The position numbers and the translations under genes are program-made. Under the pieces are notes generated by a model. That model saw nothing but the letters and a program-made list of their open reading frames with translations. It did no database searches and was not told the origin of the DNA. DNA of 64,000 bases from Polaribacter filamentus (GTDB lineage: Bacteria > Bacteroidota > Bacteroidia > Flavobacteriales > Flavobacteriaceae), in assembly GCF_002943715.1 (NCBI RefSeq), contig NZ_MQUA01000013.1, forward strand, positions 675,001-739,000, read 5' to 3'. This document shows positions 8,102-16,954 of this stretch, one piece after another (the first letter of the stretch is position 1; each line of letters begins with the position of its first letter).

Positions 8102-10708
8102 TTAATTTTCAACGAAATCAGATTGATTTCTAAAAACTAATTGATCATCAAAAGCATCCAGTAAAATAATACTATCTGTTGTTATTTTTCCAGATAAAAT
8201 TTCTTTAGAAAGTTGATTTAAAACTTCTTTCTGAATCACTCTTTTTACAGGTCTTGCTCCAAATTCCGGCTGATACCCTTTTTTAGATAAATACGTAATT
8301 GCTTCATCTGTAGCGTCTAAAGTAATGTCTTGTTTGCCAATCATTTTCTTTAAATAATCTATTTGAAGTTTTACAATCTTAAAAATATCCTTTTTATTTA
8401 TAGGCGTAAACATAATTACATCATCAATTCTATTTAAGAATTCTGGTCTAACCGATTGTTTTAACAAGGCTAAAACATCAATTTTAGCTAATTCTGTAAC
8501 AGACTCTAAATCTGCTTTTGGATGACTAAATTTTTCCTGAATTATTTGACTTCCTATATTTGAAGTCATGATAATAATTGTATTTTTAAAATCGGCAACT
8601 CTGCCTTTATTATCAGTCAATCTTCCTTCATCTAAAACTTGTAAAAGAATATTAAAAGTATCTGGATGCGCTTTTTCGATTTCATCTAAAAGTACCACCG
8701 AATAAGGTCTTCTTCTAACAGCTTCTGTTAATTGTCCGCCTTCATCATAACCAACATAACCAGGAGGTGCACCAATTAATCTACTTACAGAATGTTTTTC
8801 TTGATATTCACTCATATCAATTCTAGTCATTGCATTTTCATCATCAAAAAGATATTCAGCCAATGCTTTTGCTAACTCTGTTTTTCCAACTCCGGTTGTT
8901 CCTAAAAATAAGAAGCTTCCTACGGGTTTATTAGGATTTTGCAAACCTGCTCTAGAACGTCTAACAGCATCAGAAACTGCAATAATTGCTTCTTCTTGGC
9001 CAACAACTCTTTTATGCAGTTGCAATTCTAATTTTAATAATTTTTCACGATCTGATTGAATCATTTTTGTAACCGGAATTCCAGTCCATTTTGCAACGAT
9101 TTCTGCAATATCTTCATATGTTACTTCCTCTTTTATTAAAGATTTTTCAGACTGATTTTCGTGCAATACTTTTTGAAAGCGTTCTAAATCTTTTTGAGCT
9201 TCTTTAATTTTGCCATATCTAATTTCAGCAACTTTACCATAATCTCCTTCACGCTCTGCCTTTTCTGCTTCAATTTTAAAATCTTCAATCGCAGCTTTTG
9301 CATTCTGAATATTATCGACAATTTCTTTTTCTGATTTCCATTTGGCGTTCATTTCATTGCGCTCTTCTTTCAGGTTTGCTAAATCAGAACGTAATGATTT
9401 TAATTTTGATTCGTCTTTTTCACGTTTAATGGCTTCAATTTCGATTTCTAATTGCATCACCTTTCTATCCAAGACATCTAATTCTTCTGGTTTAGAATTG
9501 ATTTCCATACGTAATTTTGCCATCGCTTCATCCATTAAATCAATGGCTTTATCAGGTAAAAAACGATTGGTAATATAACGTTGAGATAATTCTACTGCAC
9601 CAATAATTGCTTCATCTTTAATTCGTACTTTATGATGTGTTTCATATTTTTCTTTAATTCCTCTTAAAATTGAAATAGCACTTTCTGTATCTGGTTCATT
9701 TACAATTACTTTCTGAAAACGACGCTCTAAAGCTTTGTCTTTTTCAAAATATTTTTGATATTCATCTAAAGTTGTTGCACCAATTGCACGCAGTTCTCCA
9801 CGAGCTAATGCAGGCTTCAGAATATTAGCTGCATCCATTGCACCTTGTCCACCTCCAGCACCAACTAACGTATGAATTTCATCAATAAAAAGAACAATAT
9901 CACCATCAGAATTTGTTACTTCTTTAATTACAGATTTTAAACGTTCTTCAAATTCTCCTTTATACTTTGCGCCAGCAATTAACGCACCCATATCCAACGA
10001 AAAAATCAATTTATTTTTTAAGTTTTCTGGTACATCGCCGTCTACAATTCTGTGCGCTAAACCTTCTGCAATTGCAGTTTTTCCTGTTCCTGGTTCACCA
10101 ACTAAAATTGGATTATTTTTTGTTCTTCTTGATAAAATCTGTAACAATCGTCTAATTTCTTCATCTCTACCAATTACAGGGTCTAATTTGCCATTTTCTG
10201 CTAATTCATTTAAATTTTTAGCATATTTATTTAAGGAATTATAGGTTTCTTCCTGACTTTGAGAAGTTACATTCTCTCCTTTTCTAAGCTCGTCAATAGC
10301 AGCTTTTAAATGTTTTTCTGTAACTCCTTGATCTTTTAAAACTTGGGCAATATTACTTTTCGATTTAAAAATTGCTAAAATTAAATGCTCAATCGAAACA
10401 AAATCATCCTTCATGTTTTTGGCAATAATAGATGCCTCATTCAAGGTTTTATTTGCTTCTCTCGATACCATTAATTCTGCGCCAGTAACTTTAGGAAAAC
10501 GCTCTAATTGCTTGTCTAATATTTGATTAATAACAGTGATATTTATGTTTAATTTCTTTAATAAAAAAGGCAATACATTTTCATCAACTTGACTTAACGC
10601 CTTAAAAATATGTTCATTTTCTATTTGATTATGACCAAAACCTTGCGCAATCTGTTGCGCCATTTGTATGGTCTCTTGGGATTTGGTTGTATAATTATTT
10701 AAGTTCAT
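8102..10708 (-). CDS. clpB: ATP-dependent disaggregase ClpB
   Basis: An 868-residue Hsp100 chaperone that, with DnaK, pulls proteins out of aggregates. Domain order is complete: Clp_N (1-145), AAA-1 with GEPGTGKT (about 205-212) and LFIDEIHTL, a coiled-coil M-domain (about 410-530, charged repeats) that marks ClpB and not ClpA/C, AAA-2 with [13 protein letters not shown] and [11 protein letters not shown], and a D2-small domain with GARPVKR. Length equals the family norm. It is a single gene with no visible CIRCE-like operator in the 150 bases upstream. Confidence 0.97.
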   Translation of the reverse strand: MNLNNYTTKSQETIQMAQQIAQGFGHNQIENEHIFKALSQVDENVLPFLLKKLNINITVINQILDKQLERFPKVTGAELMVSREANKTLNEASIIAKNMKDDFVSIEHLILAIFKSKSNIAQVLKDQGVTEKHLKAAIDELRKGENVTSQSQEETYNSLNKYAKNLNELAENGKLDPVIGRDEEIRRLLQILSRRTKNNPILVGEPGTGKTAIAEGLAHRIVDGDVPENLKNKLIFSLDMGALIAGAKYKGEFEERLKSVIKEVTNSDGDIVLFIDEIHTLVGAGGGQGAMDAANILKPALARGELRAIGATTLDEYQKYFEKDKALERRFQKVIVNEPDTESAISILRGIKEKYETHHKVRIKDEAIIGAVELSQRYITNRFLPDKAIDLMDEAMAKLRMEINSKPEELDVLDRKVMQLEIEIEAIKREKDESKLKSLRSDLANLKEERNEMNAKWKSEKEIVDNIQNAKAAIEDFKIEAEKAEREGDYGKVAEIRYGKIKEAQKDLERFQKVLHENQSEKSLIKEEVTYEDIAEIVAKWTGIPVTKMIQSDREKLLKLELQLHKRVVGQEEAIIAVSDAVRRSRAGLQNPNKPVGSFLFLGTTGVGKTELAKALAEYLFDDENAMTRIDMSEYQEKHSVSRLIGAPPGYVGYDEGGQLTEAVRRRPYSVVLLDEIEKAHPDTFNILLQVLDEGRLTDNKGRVADFKNTIIIMTSNIGSQIIQEKFSHPKADLESVTELAKIDVLALLKQSVRPEFLNRIDDVIMFTPINKKDIFKIVKLQIDYLKKMIGKQDITLDATDEAITYLSKKGYQPEFGARPVKRVIQKEVLNQLSKEILSGKITTDSIILLDAFDDQLVFRNQSDFVEN

Positions 10709-10826
10709 TTTCTATTTTTTATAAATTTACTACAATTTTAATACCATCAACAGGAATGCTAATAAATAAGTCATATTGTCTACTAAAACCTTGATCACAC
10801 TGACTTTATGACTGATTAAAATTCAC

Positions 10827-10834
10827 TATATTTG
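10827..10834 (+). promoter_or_regulatory. Probable promoter -7 element for ytxJ
   Basis: TATATTTG fits the Bacteroidota TAnnTTTG element and lies 26 bases before the ATG at 10861. No clear TTG box is seen at the expected distance upstream, so confidence is modest. Confidence 0.35.
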
Positions 10835-10860
10835 CACCAACAAAGAACAAAAAATATAGA

Positions 10861-11262
10861 ATGGGTATATTTAATTACATATTTGATGCTAAGGGTGATA
10901 AGGATTCAAAACCAGAAAAGAAGTCATATTTAAATTGGACTCCTTTAAGTTCCTTAGAACAATTGGAAGAAATTAAACAACAATCTAAAACAGAATCCGT
11001 GTTTATTTTTAAACATTCTACAAGTTGCGGAATTAGTAGTATGGTTCTCAAGCGATTTGAAAACTTATTTACAGAAGAACATCAGTATTTAAAAGTATAT
11101 TATCTTGATTTACTTCAGTACAGAAATATCTCTGATGAAGTAGGATATACTTTTCAAGTGGTCCACCAATCCCCTCAATTACTTGTCATAAAAAATGAAG
11201 TTTCTGTCTTTGATGCTTCTCATTATGATATTACTACCATGAATTTAGCAAGATTTATATAG
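10861..11262 (+). CDS. ytxJ: Bacillithiol system protein YtxJ
   Basis: A 133-residue thioredoxin-fold protein of the YtxJ family, a monothiol bacilliredoxin-like protein linked to bacillithiol redox chemistry. The single active-site cysteine is in FKHSTSCGISS (about 49-59), and the cis-proline loop is HQSPQLLVI (about 100-108). A short N-terminal extension (MGIFNYIF) precedes the domain. Cytoplasmic. No bacillithiol synthesis gene is in the window, so the pathway link is family knowledge only. Confidence 0.88.
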   Translation: MGIFNYIFDAKGDKDSKPEKKSYLNWTPLSSLEQLEEIKQQSKTESVFIFKHSTSCGISSMVLKRFENLFTEEHQYLKVYYLDLLQYRNISDEVGYTFQVVHQSPQLLVIKNEVSVFDASHYDITTMNLARFI

Positions 11263-11318
11263 TATAATTGTGATAAAGCTATTATAAGTCTTATTTTTGT
11301 AACTAAATATATATTCCT

Positions 11319-12866
11319 TTGGAAGAAATAAACACGTCGAAAAAAATTATAGGTAAAGAATTATATGGCTATCAGCAAGATGCTCTTGAAGAGATTTTTA
11401 AGAGATTTGAAGATGCACCTCAAGATTATCACTTGTTATATCAATTGCCCACCGGAGGTGGAAAAACGGTAATTTTTTCTGAAATTGTTAGACGTTATAT
11501 AGAGACTTTTAAAAAGAAAGTTTTAGTGTTAACTCACAGAATTGAGCTAAGCAAACAAACATCTAAAATGTTGAATGAATTTGGTGTAAAAAACAAAATC
11601 ATTAATTCAACTGCACTTTTAGCTGATCAAGACAATTTTAGTTGTTTTGTAGCGATGGTTGAAACCTTGAAAAATAGGTTAAATGACGAAAAAGTTGATA
11701 TTTCTGACATCGGTTTAGTGATCGTTGATGAGGCGCATTATAATTCATTTACAAAAATATTCAAGTTTTTTGATGATGCTTTTATACTAGGTGTTACCGC
11801 AACTCCTTTAAGTTCTAATACTAAATTACCAATGTATGGAAATTATCAAGAGTTATTTGTTGGTGAATCTATTCAGCATTTAATTGAGAGCGATTACTTA
11901 GCTAGTGCAAATTTATACTCGTATAATGTAGGTTTAACTTCTTTAGAAGTTGGAGCAAATGGAGATTATACAGTAAAATCTTCTGAAGATTTATATACAA
12001 ATACAGACATGCTTTCTAAATTAGTTTCTGCCTACGAAGAAACTGCAAAAGGCAAGAAAACATTAATTTTTAATAATGGAATTAATACATCAATCCAGGT
12101 GTATCATGCATTTAAAAAAGCAGGATACGCAATTGCCCATTTAGACAATACAAATACCAAAAAAGAACGCGAGTTTATTTTAAAATGGTTTCATAAAACA
12201 CCAAATGCAGTGCTTACCTCTGTAAGTATTTTAACAACAGGTTTTGATGAACCAAGTATTGAAGCTATTATCTTAAATAGGGCAACAAAATCATTAACGT
12301 TGTATTACCAAATGATTGGTCGTGGTTCTCGTATTTATGGAGATAAAAATACATTTGAAGTTGTAGATTTAGGAAATAATTTTCACAGATTTGGTGCCTG
12401 GGGCGCAGATTTAGATTGGCAAAAAATGTTTAGATCTCCGGATTATTATTTAGATGCTATTCTTTCTGATGAAGATATAGAAAGTACTTTTAGATACGAA
12501 TTACCTGCGGATGTTAAAACAGAGTTTGCAAAATCTAAAGACACTTATTTCGATATGAAAAAAGTATATATTGATACGGTGAAAGCTGGTGAATCATCAA
12601 AAAGAGTTTTAGAGAAATCTATAGAGCACCATGCAATAATGTGCGTAGAAAATAGTGAGGACGTCTTTGATGCTTTAATCTTGGCTAAAATGCTAGGAGA
12701 TGAGATTGATGATAGAATTAATAGATATGCAAAATGTATTTCTAAAAGCACGCATAATTTTGTAACTTGGCTAAAAGACGATTATAGAAAGAAATTAAAT
12801 GCACATCTACGAACAAATTTTGATGAAATATTTGAAGATATATTTGGACACCCGCCAGAGGCCTAA
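11319..12866 (+). CDS. SF2 DEAD/DEAH-box helicase (ResIII type)
   Basis: A 515-residue helicase. The start is a TTG (11319). No ATG lies upstream of the first motif in this frame. Motifs in order: Q-like YGYQQDAL, I LPTGGGKTV (about 45-53), Ia TLTHRIEL-type (VLTHRIEL), II IVDEAH (about 133-138), III TATPLSS (about 157), V TTGFDEP and VI QMIGRGSR (about 333). This fits the RadD/YejH-like branch of repair helicases. The C-terminal 130 residues are helical and unassigned. The TAA stop overlaps an 18-codon ATG frame that leads nowhere. Confidence 0.88.
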   Translation: MEEINTSKKIIGKELYGYQQDALEEIFKRFEDAPQDYHLLYQLPTGGGKTVIFSEIVRRYIETFKKKVLVLTHRIELSKQTSKMLNEFGVKNKIINSTALLADQDNFSCFVAMVETLKNRLNDEKVDISDIGLVIVDEAHYNSFTKIFKFFDDAFILGVTATPLSSNTKLPMYGNYQELFVGESIQHLIESDYLASANLYSYNVGLTSLEVGANGDYTVKSSEDLYTNTDMLSKLVSAYEETAKGKKTLIFNNGINTSIQVYHAFKKAGYAIAHLDNTNTKKEREFILKWFHKTPNAVLTSVSILTTGFDEPSIEAIILNRATKSLTLYYQMIGRGSRIYGDKNTFEVVDLGNNFHRFGAWGADLDWQKMFRSPDYYLDAILSDEDIESTFRYELPADVKTEFAKSKDTYFDMKKVYIDTVKAGESSKRVLEKSIEHHAIMCVENSEDVFDALILAKMLGDEIDDRINRYAKCISKSTHNFVTWLKDDYRKKLNAHLRTNFDEIFEDIFGHPPEA

Positions 12867-13235
12867 TGAATACTGAGGTTTTAATAGAGAAATTGAATGG
12901 TGAAAAAAAAGTACTTTTTTGAAATTTTGTTTTTGTATTAAAAAATAATTTATATTTATGAACTTGTAATGAGCAAAATCATAAGTTTTCCTTATTTCGG
13001 AAGTAACTCTTTTTTGGAGAATGAGAGATACAAAACATTTTGGAAATGTAACGAAAAAATTCAGTTATCTCCTCGTACTTTTTTAACCCAATTGCAGCTT
13101 TTTTCTAAGTTGCATGTTGTTTACTTGAAAATTTTACAGTGATAACACTTTAGTATAAAAATACAATTTATATACTAAACAATTTTTAAAAGATTTTGTT
13201 TAGTTGGTTTTATTATTAATTATATAAAAAATAAA
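12867..13235. other. Gene-free stretch between helicase and polyamine operon
   Basis: These 369 bases are AT-rich. They hold an 18-codon frame that starts in the helicase stop (TAATG, 12866-12922, with an A8 run) and a 57-codon frame at 12969-13142 with no recognisable content. Neither has a convincing ribosome site or family. The last 100 bases are likely promoter and leader for the arginine decarboxylase. No hairpin terminator stands out. Confidence 0.5.
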
Positions 13236-14627
13236 GTGAATACTAAATACATAGATTTAATAGAACAAACGTTCTACTTTCCACAAGAAGAATTTAAAAC
13301 AGAAAACAATAAATTATTTTGGCATGGTATCAATTTAATGGAATTAACAGCGGAATATGGTGCTCCATTAAAATTTACATATTTGCCTAAAATATCAGAA
13401 AATATTAATAAAGCAAAAAAGTGGTTCCAAAATAGTATGGAAAAACACGACTATAAAGGAGATTACTTTTATAGTTATTGTACAAAAAGTTCTCATTTTA
13501 AACATGTTTTAAACGAGGCCTTGAAGAATGATATTCATATAGAAACTTCATCTGCATTTGATATTGATATTGTGAATAGTCTAAAAAAAGAAGGAAAAAT
13601 AAAAGATAGTACCTATGTAATTTGTAACGGATTTAAGCGTGATCAATACATCAAAAATATTGGAGCTTTAATTAATTCCGGGCATAAAAATTGTATACCA
13701 ATTATAGACAATTACGAAGAAATCGATTTGATTAAATTAGAAACGAAAAAAAAGTTTAAAGTTGGTATTCGAATTGCATCCGAAGAAGAGCCTAAATTTG
13801 AGTTTTATACTTCTAGATTAGGTATTGGTTATAAAAATATTGTTTCTTTTTATGAGCGTGAAATTGCAAATAATGAGCAGGTAGAATTAAAAATTTTACA
13901 TTTTTTTATTAATACGGGTATAAAAGATAATTCGTATTATTGGAACGAATTAATGAAATGTTTAAATGTTTATATCAATCTTAAAAAAGTATGTCCAACT
14001 TTAGATAGTTTAAACATTGGTGGCGGATTTCCAATTAAAAATTCATTAGCTTTTGATTTTGATTATGAATATATGGTGGATGAAATCATAAATCAAATTA
14101 AACAGGCTTGTGATAATGCGGAAGTAGAAGTACCGCATATTTTTACAGAATTTGGGAGTTTTACAGTTGGTGAATCGGGAGCAGCAATTTATGAAGTTTT
14201 ATATCAGAAAAAACAAAATGATAGAGAACGTTGGAATATGATTAACTCATCATTTATAACAACTTTACCAGATTCGTGGGCAATTAATAAACGTTTTGTA
14301 ATGTTGGCAATTAATAAATGGAACCTGAGATATGAGCGAGTTTTATTAGGCGGTTTAACATGCGATAGTGATGATTACTATAATTCAGAACAACACATTA
14401 ATGGTATTTATTTACCTGTTTATGAAAAAGATAAACCCCTTTTTATAGGTTTTTTTAATACAGGAGCGTATCAAGAATCAATAGGAGGTTTTGGAGGTTT
14501 ACAGCATTGCTTAATTCCACATCCAAAGCATTTAATAATTGATAGAGATGAAGATGGGAACTTAGTAACAAAAATATTTAAAGAGCAACAAAAAAGTAGT
14601 GAACTACTTTCAATTCTGGGCTATTAA
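13236..14627 (+). CDS. speA: Arginine decarboxylase (PLP fold type III)
   Basis: A 463-residue decarboxylase making agmatine from arginine, the first step of polyamine synthesis. The PLP lysine lies in YSYCTKSSHFK (about 75-85), the phosphate-binding glycines in LNIGGGFP (about 260-267), and the catalytic cysteine region near GGLTCDSDD (about 369-377). It is shorter than E. coli SpeA (about 650 residues), as is usual for this Bacteroidota form. The start is GTG at 13236. No closer ATG fits. It is followed by agmatinase 56 bases on, so the pathway arginine-agmatine-putrescine is encoded in order. Confidence 0.88.
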   Translation: MNTKYIDLIEQTFYFPQEEFKTENNKLFWHGINLMELTAEYGAPLKFTYLPKISENINKAKKWFQNSMEKHDYKGDYFYSYCTKSSHFKHVLNEALKNDIHIETSSAFDIDIVNSLKKEGKIKDSTYVICNGFKRDQYIKNIGALINSGHKNCIPIIDNYEEIDLIKLETKKKFKVGIRIASEEEPKFEFYTSRLGIGYKNIVSFYEREIANNEQVELKILHFFINTGIKDNSYYWNELMKCLNVYINLKKVCPTLDSLNIGGGFPIKNSLAFDFDYEYMVDEIINQIKQACDNAEVEVPHIFTEFGSFTVGESGAAIYEVLYQKKQNDRERWNMINSSFITTLPDSWAINKRFVMLAINKWNLRYERVLLGGLTCDSDDYYNSEQHINGIYLPVYEKDKPLFIGFFNTGAYQESIGGFGGLQHCLIPHPKHLIIDRDEDGNLVTKIFKEQQKSSELLSILGY

Positions 14628-14683
14628 TAAAAATTGATTTATAAAATAAAAAAAAGTAGTACTTTTAATTCTCAAAATTTAAA

Positions 14684-15517
14684 ATGAATACAACTAAAAA
14701 TTATGCAGGAATTTCACAAGAGCATGGAAACCTAGCAACATCAAAAATCGTTATAATTCCTGTTCCTTATGATGGAACAAGTACATGGCAAAAAGGTGCG
14801 GATAAAGGTCCTCAAGCATTCTTAGATGCATCAGAAAACATGGAATTATATGACATTGAAACAGATTCTGAAGTGTACAAAGAAGGTATCTTTTTAGCAG
14901 AAACTGTTACAGAAAATTCATCACCAGAAGCGATGGTTGATGCTGTGCATAAAATAACTAAAAAGTATCTCAACAAAAATAAATTTGTTGCTCTTTTTGG
15001 TGGAGAACACTCAATTTCTATTGGCACAGTTAGAGCATTTAACGAATGTTTTAATAATCTAACAGTATTACAAATTGATGCGCATGCAGATTTAAGAAAG
15101 GAATATTTAGGCTCAAAATACAACCATGCTTGCTCTATGTATGAAGCAAGCCAAAATGTAAACTTAGTTCAAGTTGGTATTAGAAGTATGGATGTATCGG
15201 AAAAAAGAGTAATGAATACAGATAAAGTGTTTTTTGCACATGATATGGCTGTAAATGAAGATTGGATGGACGATGTTGTAGATCAATTAACAAGTAATGT
15301 TTTTATTACTTTTGATTTAGATGCAATGGATCCTTCATTATTACCTTCTACAGGAACTCCAGAACCAGGAGGATTGTTTTATTATGAAACATTAGAGTTT
15401 TTAAAGCGTGTTTTTACCGAAAGGAATGTTGTAGGCTTTGATATGGTAGAGCTATGCCCAAATAAAGACGATAAATCTTCAGATTTTATAGCAGCTAAAC
15501 TTTTTATAAAATGCTAA
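14684..15517 (+). CDS. speB: Agmatinase, C-terminus cut by a probable frameshift
   Basis: A 277-residue ureohydrolase that splits agmatine into putrescine and urea. Dinuclear Mn ligands are present: GGEHS (about 106-110), DAHAD (about 130-134) and FDLDAMDP (about 207-214). The substrate loop GTPEPGG follows. The frame ends ...AAKLFIKC, whereas the -1 frame continues at the same point as MLSYKFASK with an acidic tail to 15630. By my memory of relatives, agmatinases of this group end in a KMLSYKF-type stretch, so one base seems lost in the AAAA at 15508-15511. The catalytic core is complete and may still work. Confidence 0.92.
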   Translation: MNTTKNYAGISQEHGNLATSKIVIIPVPYDGTSTWQKGADKGPQAFLDASENMELYDIETDSEVYKEGIFLAETVTENSSPEAMVDAVHKITKKYLNKNKFVALFGGEHSISIGTVRAFNECFNNLTVLQIDAHADLRKEYLGSKYNHACSMYEASQNVNLVQVGIRSMDVSEKRVMNTDKVFFAHDMAVNEDWMDDVVDQLTSNVFITFDLDAMDPSLLPSTGTPEPGGLFYYETLEFLKRVFTERNVVGFDMVELCPNKDDKSSDFIAAKLFIKC

Positions 15518-15630
15518 GTTATAAGTTTGCTTCTAAAGGTGATACATATAATATTAGCGAAGAGGGTGATGAAGATAAAAACCCTTTTGGTAAGTTAGCT
15601 AAATTTAAAAATGATGAAGATGACTATTAA
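15511..15630 (+). other. Detached agmatinase C-terminal tail (-1 frame, 39 codons)
   Basis: An ATG overlapping the agmatinase stop opens 39 codons (MLSYKFASKGDTYNISEEG then an acidic/lysine tail ending KFKNDEDDY). It reads as the natural continuation of agmatinase after a one-base shift and is not a gene of its own. Its end overlaps the start of the deoxyhypusine-synthase-like gene. It could be translated separately by reinitiation at the overlapping ATG. Confidence 0.55.
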
Positions 15631-16597
15631 TCAGAAACCAATAACAGATTTTATTGAAAAATATTTTCTTCATTTTAATGCAGCAGCTTTAGTTGATGCA
15701 GCTAAGGGTTATGAAGCGCAATTAAATAAAGGTTCAAAAATGCTAGTTTCTTTAGCAGGTGCTATGAGTACGGCTGAGCTAGGAAAGATTTTTGCTGAAA
15801 TGATTCGTAAAGATAAAGTGCAAATTATTTCTTGTACAGGAGCGAATTTAGAAGAAGATGTTATGAATTTAGTAGCACATTCTCATTACAAACGAGTTCC
15901 AAATTACAGGGATTTAACTCCGCAGGATGAGTGGGATTTGTTAGAGAAAGGTCTAAACAGAGTTACAGATACTTGTATTCCTGAAGAAGAAGCATTTAGA
16001 AGAATTCAAAAACATATAGTGAAAATTTGGAAAGATGCAGAAGCAGCTGGAGAACGTTATTTACCGCATGAATATATGTATAAACTATTGTTGTCCGGAG
16101 TTTTAGAGCAACATTATGAAATAGATATTAAAGATTCTTGGATGTATGCTGCAGCGGAAAAAAACCTACCAATTATCTGTCCAGGTTGGGAAGATTCTAC
16201 AATGGGTAATATTTTTGCATCCTATGTTTTAAAAGGTGAGTTGAAAGCAAGTACTGTAAAATCAGGAATTGAGTACATGACTTTCTTAGCAGACTGGTAC
16301 ACCAACAATTCTAAAAACGGAATTGGTTTCTTTCAAATAGGAGGAGGAATTGCAGGTGATTTCCCTATTTGTGTGGTGCCAATGTTGTACCAAGATATGG
16401 AAAGACCAGAAACACCTTTTTGGAGCTATTTCTGTCAAATTTCTGATTCTACAACAAGTTACGGTTCTTATTCTGGTGCTGTGCCAAATGAGAAAATTAC
16501 TTGGGGTAAGTTGGATATTGATACACCAAAATTTATTATAGAAAGTGATGCTACAATTGTAGCGCCTCTTATATTCGCTTATTTATTAGAAATGTAA
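15611..16597 (+). CDS. Deoxyhypusine synthase-like protein (probable homospermidine synthase)
   Basis: A 328-residue member of the deoxyhypusine synthase family. The NAD-binding GIGFFQIGGGIAGDFP-type glycine loop is at about 236-251. The imine-forming lysine is kept in TWGKL (about 297-301), matching Lys329 of the human enzyme. Bacteria have no eIF5A, so protein modification is not its job. Plant homospermidine synthase evolved from this family, and the gene follows arginine decarboxylase and agmatinase, which supply putrescine. I infer aminobutyl transfer to putrescine giving homospermidine. Start may be ATG 15611 or 15620. Confidence 0.88.
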   Translation: MMKMTINQKPITDFIEKYFLHFNAAALVDAAKGYEAQLNKGSKMLVSLAGAMSTAELGKIFAEMIRKDKVQIISCTGANLEEDVMNLVAHSHYKRVPNYRDLTPQDEWDLLEKGLNRVTDTCIPEEEAFRRIQKHIVKIWKDAEAAGERYLPHEYMYKLLLSGVLEQHYEIDIKDSWMYAAAEKNLPIICPGWEDSTMGNIFASYVLKGELKASTVKSGIEYMTFLADWYTNNSKNGIGFFQIGGGIAGDFPICVVPMLYQDMERPETPFWSYFCQISDSTTSYGSYSGAVPNEKITWGKLDIDTPKFIIESDATIVAPLIFAYLLEM

Positions 16598-16602
16598 TTA
16601 TT

Positions 16603-16884
16603 ATGAATAGAGTTATTGTTGAATACGCGAAACTAACCACTGATATTTTAGACATGTTAGTAGAAAAATATCCTGATGGATATGATTATAGTGATGTTAT
16701 TTCTTTTAAAAATTCGAAAGGAGAAACTGTAAAAGCTATAGAAGTTAGAACGGAAGAAACTATTTATTTAGTAAAAATTAGTGATCGTCTAGAACAGACT
16801 ATGGAAGATTATGCGGAGGACGAAGATTCTTTTGATGATACTGATGATATAGATTTAGAGGATATAGAGGAAGATGAAGATTGA
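16603..16884 (+). CDS. Small acidic protein, last gene of the polyamine operon
   Basis: A 93-residue protein not recognised. Residues 1-65 look folded (VIVEYAKLTTDILDMLVEKYPDGY, alternating strand and helix). Residues 66-93 are almost only Asp and Glu (DDTDDIDLEDIEEDED). It starts five bases after the upstream gene, so it is co-transcribed with the polyamine genes, and it ends in an intrinsic terminator. An acidic tail next to enzymes making polycations suggests a regulator or buffer, but that is only a thought. Confidence 0.75.
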   Translation: MNRVIVEYAKLTTDILDMLVEKYPDGYDYSDVISFKNSKGETVKAIEVRTEETIYLVKISDRLEQTMEDYAEDEDSFDDTDDIDLEDIEEDED

Positions 16885-16898
16885 AAAATAGATTGTAT

Positions 16899-16931
16899 AA
16901 AAAAGTTCCAAATTTAATTTGGAGCTTTTTT
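16899..16931 (+). terminator. Terminator of the polyamine operon
   Basis: A 15-bp stem (16899-16913 with 16917-16931, one G-U pair) around a TTA loop, ending in a run of six T. It lies 15 bases after the last stop codon. On the opposite strand it can also serve the convergent GNAT-nitrilase gene. Confidence 0.8.
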
Positions 16932-16954
16932 AGTTTTATAAAAATATATAATTT

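Noticed and set aside
11319..12866. SF2 helicase as core of a defence system
   Set aside because: Flanked by ytxJ and polyamine genes, with no nuclease or effector gene beside it. It fits stand-alone RadD-like repair helicases better.
12866..12922. 18-codon frame starting in the helicase stop codon
   Set aside because: Too short, ends after an A8 run, and no other frame continues it into something recognisable.
12969..13142. 57-codon plus-strand frame (MSKIISFPYFGSNS start)
   Set aside because: No recognisable family, no ribosome site, composition like the AT-rich gap around it. Kept only as part of the gap description.
15500..15520. Programmed -1 frameshift in agmatinase
   Set aside because: The site has only AAAA without a heptameric slippery sequence or a clear downstream stem, so a mutation is more likely.
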